A DNA stretch of 43,863 nucleotides. Origin: Pseudoselenomonas ruminantium. Its GTDB lineage: Bacteria; Bacillota; Negativicutes; Selenomonadales; Selenomonadaceae. The notes beneath the pieces were generated by a model. It did not search any database and was not told the origin of the DNA. It saw only the letters and a program-made list of their open reading frames with translations. Position numbers and translations under genes: made by a program. The stretch covers positions 1-43,863 of the forward strand of contig SVCA01000014.1 in the NCBI GenBank assembly GCA_015058625.1, read 5' to 3'. The first letter of the stretch is position 1, and each line of letters opens with the position of its first letter. Positions 1 through 7,502 of this stretch are shown one piece after another.

Positions 1-75
1 TGCCGCAGCATAAAAAAACGGTAGCAGCAAATAATTGCTACTACCGGTAAGGTCTAACTTTATGGGGTCACTACA
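1..75. mobile_element. Terminal fragment of an IS3-like insertion sequence
   Basis: Positions 51-75 form an IS terminus ending in CA. It matches the reverse complement of the terminus at 43788-43812 at 21 of 25 positions, both ending in the TG/CA dinucleotide usual for IS3-family ends. Just inside, at 19-46, is a 12-bp stem with one mismatch (CGGTAGCAGCAA, loop ATAA) flanked by seven A at 12-18. Read on the minus strand this is a rho-independent terminator, which would stop transcripts leaving the glycogen operon or protect a transposase gene from read-through. The element body lies outside the window and its orientation is unresolved. Confidence 0.6.
12..46 (-). terminator. Terminator-like hairpin inside the IS end
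   Basis: Twelve-bp stem with one mismatch and a 4-nt loop (19-46), followed on the minus strand by a run of seven T (18-12). It is the first good intrinsic terminator downstream of malQ in the direction of the glycogen operon. Confidence 0.55.
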
Positions 76-211
76 AGGCACGATAACCTGCGGCTTTTAT
101 CATAATAATTCCTTTACCTGTAAAGCTTCCCCACTTTATTTCACAAAGAAAGGCATGTGTGTCATCACTTCCCCAAGTGACATTTGCTATTATACGATTG
201 AATATTGCCAA

Positions 212-267
212 GGACAATACCACCAAAGTATATAATAATCGTTCATCTACTACTTTGGTGGTAGTCC
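212..267. repeat. Inverted repeat downstream of malQ
   Basis: A perfect 13-bp inverted repeat (TACCACCAAAGTA at 218-230 and its complement at 251-263) is extended by GGAC/GTCC at 212-215 and 264-267, around a 20-nt loop. It starts about 22 bases after the malQ stop. There is no T tract on either strand, so it may be an mRNA 3'-end stabiliser or processing structure rather than a terminator. The remainder of 76-289 holds no convincing gene. Confidence 0.5.
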
Positions 268-289
268 CAATCAAAATAGCGAAACGTGC

Positions 290-3200
290 TTAGCAACGTT
301 CATACTTCTTACACATGGCTTTCAGTTCTGCCGGTTCCAGTTCCAGCAGATAATCCGGCTTCAGACACCACTTCCAGTTGAGTCCTACGGTGCCTGGCGT
401 ATTCATGCGGCCGCGCTCATCAAGTCCGAGCAAATCCTGCATGGGAGCAATGGCCAGTCTGGCCTCGCTCGCATAGGCAAATTTCAGCAGCCCTTTGGCA
501 ATCTCCCTGGGTCTGTCCATCGGCTTGTTCAGCAGGGCGGCCACCGCAGCCCGGGTGGCTTCATCAATGTCCTGCTTGTACCAGCCCACGGTGGTATTGT
601 TGTCGTGAGTGCCGGTGTAGACAATGCTGTTCTCCGGAGCCACAAAGCCCAACCGCCCCTGTTCGTTGAAGTGCAGGGTAAAGTGCAGGACTTTCATGCC
701 CGGGAAGCCGCAGTCCTCCCGCAGGGCTTCCACTTCGTCGGTGATGATGCCCAAATCCTCTGCCACGATTTCGAGTCCCGGAACTTCCTTGCGGATGATG
801 TCAAAGAACGCCTTGCCAGGGCCCTTACGCCAATGGCCGTTAATGGCCGTTTCCGCTTTGCCATCCACTTCCCAATAGGACTCGAAGCCCCGGAAATGGT
901 CGATACGCACGATGTCCACGAGCCGGTGCAGATTGGCAAAGCGCTTCTTCCACCAGGCATAATTTTCCTTCTCCATGGCCTTCCAGTCATACTGGGGATT
1001 GCCCCAAAGCTGACCGTTCGCACTGAAGTAATCGGGAGGAACGCCCGCCACGGTCTTGGCCGTGCCATCTTCGTTCAAGTCAAAGAGTTTCTGGTTAGCC
1101 CAGACATCCGCACTGTCATGGGAAATGAAGATAGGCATATCTCCCATGATTTTAATGCCCTTGCTGGCTGCATATTCGTGAAGCTTGCTCCATTGTTTAT
1201 GGAAGATAAACTGCACGAACTTGGCATAGCCCACATTCTCCTCCAGCCGCTCAGCCAGTTTCGCCAAGGCTTTTTTATCGCGGCTCTTGATGGGTTCCGG
1301 CCATTCATACCAGGCCTTATTCTTAAAATCCTTCTTAGCCGCATCAAAGAGAGCATAATCATCCAGCCAGCTGGCCGCTTCCTCGATAAAGGCCTGGAAC
1401 TGGCCTTTTATCTCCACATCTTTGCTCTTCTGGAAAGCCAGCCATGCCTTCTTAAAGCATTTTTGTTTGAAGGAGATAACCCGCTCAAAGTCGATAAAGG
1501 AGGATTTGCTGGCATAAGGCATCTTCGCTTCGGCCGGTGTCAGCCAGCCCTGCTCTAACAGTTCATCCACATCAATGAGCAGTGGATTTCCCGCAAAGGC
1601 GGAAGGGGACTGATAAGGTGAGTACCCAAAGCCCACCGGCCCTAAAGGCAGAATCTGCCAAACTTTCTGTCCGGCTTCTGCCAAAAAATCCACGAACTTA
1701 TAGGCTTCTTTGCCCATATCCCCAATGCCGTACTTAGATGGCAGGCAGGTGGGATGCAACAGGATGCCTGCCCCCCGCTCGTATTTCCGGGGCAGTGGCT
1801 CATATTCGAGCAGTCTTGCCGTCAGCGGCGGCATTTTCACCGTCAGCTTGCCCCGCACGGAAACAAGTTTTTCGACCTTCACACCTTCCACCGCCACCAT
1901 ATCCGCAAACTCCCCATCGGCAAAGTCGCTGATATCCAGCGTGACGGTATGGGATTCACTGCGGCTGCGGTTAAAGACGGCGATAAAGGCGCCGCTGTCC
2001 GCATCAGCACCGAATACATCATGGCCGCTACGCACCACGCGGGCAAAGGCCAGAACATCTCCCTCTGCCGTCAGCGGCAAAAGCTCACCGGTCTGGAGGG
2101 CGTCGTGTTCATTGCGGGCCTTGATGATGGTGCGGTAGTATTCCCGCAGTTCCTCATCTCCGCCCTGCCATTTGTAGGGACGGCGGTTGGTGGGGTCCTT
2201 GAACCCTTCCATGCCGATTTCATCCCCGTAATAAATGCAGGGCACACCGGGATAAGCCATCTGGAACAGAGCCGCCATCTTGAGACGGGCCTTGCCCACC
2301 TTGTACATTTCCGGCGTGAGTTTTGCCCGGCACTGTTCAATGGCCGGCATGCCATCATAATAGGGTGTTTCACCCAGTATGGTAATGGCTCTCTGCACAT
2401 CATGACTGCCGATAAGGTTCATCATGGCATAGAAATTTTCCGGCGGATAATTCTCCCGCTGGCTGTTCAGCAGCAGCATGGTATTATGTGCCGTCACATA
2501 ACCGAGCAGATAGTCGAGCAAAATCTTGCGCAGGGGATAATTCATGGCCGAATCCATCTCCTGACCGCAGAGATATTTTCGCTGGGTGCCATAGGCGATT
2601 TTATTGGAGGCATCCTCCCAAACCTCGCCAATCATCACGGCATCCTTATCCGTCTTTTTTAGTTCTGCATAGAATCCCTGCGAGAAGGGTTCCGGCAATT
2701 CATCGATAACATCCAGACGCCAGCCCGCAATCCCTTCCTTGAGCCAATGATGGAGCACGCTGTCCGGGGCACGATAAATGAAATCCATATAAGACGGGGT
2801 AGTTTCCGTCACATTGGGCAAAGTATCAAAGTTCCACCAGCAATCGTACTCATAGGGGAAATTGCGGAAATTATACCATTCATAATAGGGCGATTTTTCT
2901 GACTGAAAAGCACCTGCACCTTCATACTTCCCCTTGCGGTTGAAGTAGCGGCTGTTGCTGCCGGTATGGCTGAACACGCCGTCCAGTATGATGCGGATGC
3001 CCTTCTTTTTGGCCTGCTCCACCAAATCGTGAAATTCTTCATTTGTACCTAAGATGGGGTCAATCTTATGATAATCCCCGGTATCGTAATGATGATTGCT
3101 CTCGGATTCAAATACCGGATTCAGGTAGATGACGCTGATGCCCAGTTCCTTCAAATAGTCGAGCTTGGCCATAATGCCAGCGATATTGCCGCCGTAGAAG

Positions 3201-3763
3201 TCATACGATACGATTTCCTTGGTGTCCGGGTCCTTGTAGTAGCACGGGTCATCTGTCCAACTGGCATGGTAGACAGCGCCTTCTTTTTCGATGAGCTTAT
3301 CGCCCTGACGGTAAAACCGGTCGGGGAAAATCTGATACATCACCGCATGTTTGAACCAGTCCGGAGTCTTGGCCCCCTTGTTGTAAACCGTAATCTGGTA
3401 GGATGGCGGCACGTTGGGATAAACACCGCCGATGCCTCCCCAATGCTCCATATTGTTGCCATAATAGCAGGTGCCGTCACTGCAGGAAATAATGAAATAA
3501 TACCAGAGCAGACAGCCTTTTTCCGGCATCTCCACCTCCAGAGAATAGTAACGAACTTCTGCCTCCTGAGGGTCTTTGGTGGTCAGCGGCAAAAGTTTTT
3601 CTCCCTTCTGGTCCTGCCAAAGGCGCAGCAATACCTGATTAATCTGCTGCTTCGACTTAATCTGCAGTCCCAGTCTCACCTTGCTCCCTGCTTCAGCAGC
3701 CCCTCGGGGACTGCGGTAATACACATTATGGGAGTTATGTTCAACTTCATTGCGTACAAGCAA
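290..3763 (-). CDS. malQ: GH13 debranching/neopullulanase-type glucanohydrolase fused to 4-alpha-glucanotransferase (amylomaltase, GH77)
   Basis: Cytoplasmic alpha-glucan enzyme of 1157 aa carrying two complete catalytic modules. Residues 1-130 look like an N-terminal beta-sandwich. Residues 140-560 are a GH13 barrel with DGVFSH (261-266), nucleophile D351 in GWRLDVIDE, acid/base E380 in GEVWED and HD at 454-455. A C-terminal beta domain follows to about 655. Residues 665-1157 are a full-length GH77 domain with D955 (VRIDHFRG), E1002 (AEDLG) and D1054 (GTHDNN). It would debranch or hydrolyse glucans and then disproportionate the released maltodextrins. The start is TTG, chosen because GGAGG lies 7 nt upstream. 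It is the last gene of the glycogen operon, 63 bp after glgA. The fusion is an observation; the exact specificity of the GH13 half (GlgX-like or neopullulanase-like) is uncertain. Confidence 0.93.
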   Translation of the reverse strand: MLVRNEVEHNSHNVYYRSPRGAAEAGSKVRLGLQIKSKQQINQVLLRLWQDQKGEKLLPLTTKDPQEAEVRYYSLEVEMPEKGCLLWYYFIISCSDGTCYYGNNMEHWGGIGGVYPNVPPSYQITVYNKGAKTPDWFKHAVMYQIFPDRFYRQGDKLIEKEGAVYHASWTDDPCYYKDPDTKEIVSYDFYGGNIAGIMAKLDYLKELGISVIYLNPVFESESNHHYDTGDYHKIDPILGTNEEFHDLVEQAKKKGIRIILDGVFSHTGSNSRYFNRKGKYEGAGAFQSEKSPYYEWYNFRNFPYEYDCWWNFDTLPNVTETTPSYMDFIYRAPDSVLHHWLKEGIAGWRLDVIDELPEPFSQGFYAELKKTDKDAVMIGEVWEDASNKIAYGTQRKYLCGQEMDSAMNYPLRKILLDYLLGYVTAHNTMLLLNSQRENYPPENFYAMMNLIGSHDVQRAITILGETPYYDGMPAIEQCRAKLTPEMYKVGKARLKMAALFQMAYPGVPCIYYGDEIGMEGFKDPTNRRPYKWQGGDEELREYYRTIIKARNEHDALQTGELLPLTAEGDVLAFARVVRSGHDVFGADADSGAFIAVFNRSRSESHTVTLDISDFADGEFADMVAVEGVKVEKLVSVRGKLTVKMPPLTARLLEYEPLPRKYERGAGILLHPTCLPSKYGIGDMGKEAYKFVDFLAEAGQKVWQILPLGPVGFGYSPYQSPSAFAGNPLLIDVDELLEQGWLTPAEAKMPYASKSSFIDFERVISFKQKCFKKAWLAFQKSKDVEIKGQFQAFIEEAASWLDDYALFDAAKKDFKNKAWYEWPEPIKSRDKKALAKLAERLEENVGYAKFVQFIFHKQWSKLHEYAASKGIKIMGDMPIFISHDSADVWANQKLFDLNEDGTAKTVAGVPPDYFSANGQLWGNPQYDWKAMEKENYAWWKKRFANLHRLVDIVRIDHFRGFESYWEVDGKAETAINGHWRKGPGKAFFDIIRKEVPGLEIVAEDLGIITDEVEALREDCGFPGMKVLHFTLHFNEQGRLGFVAPENSIVYTGTHDNNTTVGWYKQDIDEATRAAVAALLNKPMDRPREIAKGLLKFAYASEARLAIAPMQDLLGLDERGRMNTPGTVGLNWKWCLKPDYLLELEPAELKAMCKKYERC

Positions 3764-3789
3764 CCTAACCCCTCCTTTTTTGCGGTTAA

Positions 3790-3811
3790 GGGCGGCAAAT
3801 ACTTGCCGCCC
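3790..3811. other. Hairpin in the glgA-malQ intergenic gap
   Basis: Perfect 9-bp stem (GGGCGGCAA) with a 4-nt loop between glgA and malQ, not followed by a T tract on the minus strand. It probably stabilises or processes the operon mRNA rather than ending it. Confidence 0.5.
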
Positions 3812-3826
3812 CGTGTCACCTGATCC

Positions 3827-5263
3827 TTATTTACTTGCCAGCTGCTCGTAGAGCTTCTTGTATTCCTTGGCCGAATTATTCCAGCTGAAGTCCGTTGCCA
3901 TAGCATTATGGACGATATGGTTCCATTCCTCGTAGTTTTCATAGGAACTCAAGGCCCGCTTCAGTGCATACATCATCTCATGCGCGTTGTAGTCGCTGAA
4001 TACGAAACCATTGCCCGTCTGGGTGTACTTGTCATACTGCTGCACCGTATCCTTAAGGCCGCCCGTCTCACGCACTACCGGAATCGTACCATAGCGCATG
4101 GCGACAATCTGGCCGATGCCGCACGGTTCATAGTTGGAGGGCATCAGGAAGATATCTGCGCCGGCATAGATGCGCTGTGCCAGTTCATTGGAGAACTTGA
4201 TGTTGCCGGACACCTTGTGCGGGAAGCGCCATGCCAGCCCCTTGAACCAATCTTCATATTCCTTGTCGCCGGTGCCCAGCACGATGAACTGAATATCTTC
4301 GTGCATGAGGATTTCATCCATCATGCGCACAATGAGGTCCAGACCTTTTGCCGCGACCAGACGGGAAACCAGCGCGACAACCGGAGTACGGCGGCCTTCC
4401 GGCAGGCCCAGCATCCTCTGCAAGGCTACCTTGTTGTCCATCTTGCGGTCCTGACTGTCCACATCATAGGTTTCAAAGAGGTTTTTGTCCGTCATCGGAT
4501 TGTACACTTCATAATCGATGCCGTTGACAATACCAAAGAGGTCATCACGACGGCTGCGCAGCAGGCCATCCAGATGTTCACCGAAGTATTCATACTGGAT
4601 TTCCTTGGCATAGGTCTTGCTGACGGTGGACACATAGTCCGCGTAAATGATGCCGCCCTTCATGAAGTTCACCGCATCGAAGAATTCCAAATCGCCATTG
4701 TTGAAATACTTCCAGTCCAGCCCCAATACATCCTCCATGACATTCTTGGGGAATACGCCCTGATATTTGAGGTTGTGAATCGTATACAGCGTCTTGATTT
4801 TCTGATAGCGTTCATCCTCCATATGTTCCAGCTTCAGGAACACATTCACAAGGCCAGCGTGCCAGTCATTGCTGTGAATGACATCGGGCCAGAAATCCAT
4901 AGCCGGCAGGAGGTTGAGTACCGCACGGCAGAAGAAGGAGAAACGCTCGGCATCATCGTCATAACCATAGAAGCCTTCACGATTATAGTACTCCTGATTA
5001 TCCACGAAATAATAGGTTACGTTGTTGTAAACCAGCTTGTCCAGACCGACATACTTGCTGCGCCAGGCAACTTCGAGTTCGCCGTCATAAACATGTTCCA
5101 TCTGGTCTACAAATTCCTTGGCAATCGCACCATACTTCGGCATGATTACCCGGATATCCACATCTTCTTTCAAAAGTGCTTTGGGCAAAGACCCGGCCAC
5201 GTCAGCCAGGCCACCCGTCTTGACAAAAGGTACAGCTTCCGATGCTACATAAAGAACTTTCAT
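3827..5263 (-). CDS. glgA: Glycogen synthase (ADP-glucose:alpha-1,4-glucan glucosyltransferase)
   Basis: Elongates alpha-1,4-glucan chains using ADP-glucose made by GlgC/GlgD. It is a GT5 enzyme with a GT-B fold, 478 aa, the usual bacterial length. The N-terminus carries the ADP-glucose-binding KTGGLADV motif starting at K15. The C-terminal half contains PSNYEPCGIGQ with the conserved Glu, followed by RETGGLKDTV. The ATG is preceded by GGGAGG at good spacing. It lies 34 bp downstream of glgB and 63 bp upstream of malQ, within one operon. Confidence 0.96.
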   Translation of the reverse strand: MKVLYVASEAVPFVKTGGLADVAGSLPKALLKEDVDIRVIMPKYGAIAKEFVDQMEHVYDGELEVAWRSKYVGLDKLVYNNVTYYFVDNQEYYNREGFYGYDDDAERFSFFCRAVLNLLPAMDFWPDVIHSNDWHAGLVNVFLKLEHMEDERYQKIKTLYTIHNLKYQGVFPKNVMEDVLGLDWKYFNNGDLEFFDAVNFMKGGIIYADYVSTVSKTYAKEIQYEYFGEHLDGLLRSRRDDLFGIVNGIDYEVYNPMTDKNLFETYDVDSQDRKMDNKVALQRMLGLPEGRRTPVVALVSRLVAAKGLDLIVRMMDEILMHEDIQFIVLGTGDKEYEDWFKGLAWRFPHKVSGNIKFSNELAQRIYAGADIFLMPSNYEPCGIGQIVAMRYGTIPVVRETGGLKDTVQQYDKYTQTGNGFVFSDYNAHEMMYALKRALSSYENYEEWNHIVHNAMATDFSWNNSAKEYKKLYEQLASK

Positions 5264-5297
5264 TTCGGATTTCCTCCCTAACCTTTAAGCTACGTTT

Positions 5298-7475
5298 CTA
5301 AGCATTAACCACGGCTTCCTCCAGTGAAGTCTTAGCCGCCCTCTTGCGAGTCGCAGTTTTGGGTGCTGCCTTGGCCTTGGTGTTTGCCCTGGCCTTTGGC
5401 ACCTTAGCAGTGGTTTTCTTACTTGCTTTTTTCGTCGTTGTTTTCGCTGCCGTCTTTTTGGCAGTCCCTTTTTTCACCTTGGCTGCAACTTCTGCGGAAT
5501 CTTTTTCCCCATCAACTGCAAAACCTCTGGCCTCCACCTGTTCATTCACCTCGGGAAAGGAGGCATTCGAGCCGTCCTGCCGCTTGAGACGCAGATAAAT
5601 GGTGGAAAGCGGCGGGATGGTCAGCTTAATGGACTGCTCCCGGTTGTGCCAGGGTACATCCTGGCTCTGGATTTCCCCGGCATTCTTCACGCCGCTGCCG
5701 CCGAAGTCTTCCCCATCGGAGTTAAAGACCTCGATATAGCTGCCCTTGGCCGGTACGCCAATGCGGTAATCCTGATGGACTTCCGGCGTAAAGTTGCTGA
5801 TGCAGATAACAAAGTCATTGCTATCCTCCGCCTTGCGGATAAAGGAGACAATGCTATTGTTATTGTCGTTGGGGTCAATCCACTGGAAGCCATTCCAGTC
5901 AAAATCAACCTGCCAAAATGCACGGGTATCTACATAGAATTTATTGAGCGCCCGGCAGTAGGCCTGCATCTTTCTATGCATATCAAATTCCTGTACCAGA
6001 TGCCAGTCCAGACTGTCATCGAAGTTCCACTCGGCAAACTGAGCGAACTCACCGCCCATAAAGAGGAGCTTCTTGCCGGGATGGGCCATCCAGTACCCGA
6101 AGAATCCTCGCAAACCTGCAAATTTCTGCCAGTAATCACCGGGCATCTTACTGATGAGCGAACACTTGCCATGTACGACCTCATCATGGGACAGGGGCAG
6201 GACAAAGTTCTCGGAGAAGGCATACATGAAGGAGAAGGTCACCTTGTCATGGTTCCATTTGCGATAAATGGAATCCAGACTCACATACTTCAGCATGTCA
6301 TTCATCCAGCCCATGTTCCACTTGTAGTTAAAGCCCATACCGCCCATATAGACGGGTCTGGAGATAAGCGGCCAGGATGTGGATTCCTCGGCAATCATCA
6401 GGGCCTGAGGATGGAATTTGAAGATGGCTTCATTGAGCTTGCGCAAAAAATCCATGGCTTCCAGATTTCCTGTATCGCCGTATTTGTTGGGCACCCATTC
6501 CCCGTCCTTGCGGCCATAGTCCAGATAGAGCATATTGGCTACTGCGTCAATGCGCAGGCCGTCAATATGGAATTCCTCAAACCAGAACATGGCGTTGGAT
6601 ATGAGGAAGCTCTGCACCTCTGTGCGGCCGTAGTCGAAATTGGTGGTTCCCCACTCCCAGTTCTCTGCCCGCTGCTCATTGTCAGACTCATAGAGGTTCT
6701 GTCCATCGAAGCGGCGCAGCCCCTGGTCATCCTTGCAGAAATGTCCCGGCACCCAGTCCATGATGATGCCGATACCATTCTGATGAGCGCGATCCACGAG
6801 ATAACGAAAATCATCCGGAGGGCCATAACGGCTGGTCACGGCATAATAACCGGTAGCCTGATAACCCCATGAGCCATCAAAAGGATGTTCACAAAGAGGC
6901 ATGAGCTCAATATGGGTGTAGTTCATGTCTTTCACGTAATCAATGAGCTGGTCAGCAGCCTCGCGGTAGGTGAGATATTCCCCATCTTCTCCCCTGCGCC
7001 AGGAGCCTAAATGCACCTCATAGGTCAGCATGGGGCGGTCGTAGGAAGATTCCCTGTTCTTCTGAACCTTCCAGGCATCATCGCCCCACTTGTAGTGGTT
7101 CATGTCAAAGGTGCGGGAAGCCGTAGCCGGCTTCTTTTCCGCATAGAACCCGTATGGGTCGGCCTTCATGATATGCGGGCCTCCCCACTGGGGCTCAATG
7201 GCGTACTTATAAAGCTCGCCTTCCGGCAAATTCTCCACAAAGGCCACCCAGATTTCCCCATCGCCAATCTTGTGCATGGGCGTTACCCGGGTATCCCAGT
7301 TGTTGAAGTCACCGACTACGCTGACTGACCGGGCATGCGGCGCCCAGACCGCAAAGCGGACACCTTTCTTGCTGCCCTGTTTGGTAAAATGCGCCCCCAG
7401 CATTTCATACGCATGATAGTTTGTGCCCTGATGGAACAAGTACAGGTCAAACTCGCTTAAATCCGAAGTCTTCAA
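5298..7475 (-). CDS. glgB: 1,4-alpha-glucan branching enzyme with a histone H1-like Lys/Ala-rich tail
   Basis: Forms alpha-1,6 branches in glycogen. The 725-aa protein has an N-terminal CBM48 region (about 25-110) and a GH13 barrel with DWVPGHF (240-246), nucleophile D310 in GLRIDAVANML, acid/base E363 in IAEES, and H430-D431 in LSHDEVVHGK. The conserved enzyme ends near residue 650. Residues about 662-717 are an unusual low-complexity extension of Lys, Ala, Thr and Pro (KKTAAK, KKASKK, RKRAAK), resembling bacterial histone H1-like tails. No frameshift is needed to explain it. The tail could bind a polyanion such as nucleic acid or polyphosphate, or anchor the enzyme, but this is speculation. 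It sits 27 bp after glgP. Confidence 0.96.
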   Translation of the reverse strand: MKTSDLSEFDLYLFHQGTNYHAYEMLGAHFTKQGSKKGVRFAVWAPHARSVSVVGDFNNWDTRVTPMHKIGDGEIWVAFVENLPEGELYKYAIEPQWGGPHIMKADPYGFYAEKKPATASRTFDMNHYKWGDDAWKVQKNRESSYDRPMLTYEVHLGSWRRGEDGEYLTYREAADQLIDYVKDMNYTHIELMPLCEHPFDGSWGYQATGYYAVTSRYGPPDDFRYLVDRAHQNGIGIIMDWVPGHFCKDDQGLRRFDGQNLYESDNEQRAENWEWGTTNFDYGRTEVQSFLISNAMFWFEEFHIDGLRIDAVANMLYLDYGRKDGEWVPNKYGDTGNLEAMDFLRKLNEAIFKFHPQALMIAEESTSWPLISRPVYMGGMGFNYKWNMGWMNDMLKYVSLDSIYRKWNHDKVTFSFMYAFSENFVLPLSHDEVVHGKCSLISKMPGDYWQKFAGLRGFFGYWMAHPGKKLLFMGGEFAQFAEWNFDDSLDWHLVQEFDMHRKMQAYCRALNKFYVDTRAFWQVDFDWNGFQWIDPNDNNNSIVSFIRKAEDSNDFVICISNFTPEVHQDYRIGVPAKGSYIEVFNSDGEDFGGSGVKNAGEIQSQDVPWHNREQSIKLTIPPLSTIYLRLKRQDGSNASFPEVNEQVEARGFAVDGEKDSAEVAAKVKKGTAKKTAAKTTTKKASKKTTAKVPKARANTKAKAAPKTATRKRAAKTSLEEAVVNA

Positions 7476-7502
7476 ATAATAATCCCCCTTAGCCCCTGAA
7501 AC

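Noticed and set aside
212..267. Terminator for malQ
   Set aside because: Long 20-nt loop and no T tract on the minus strand; kept only as an inverted repeat.
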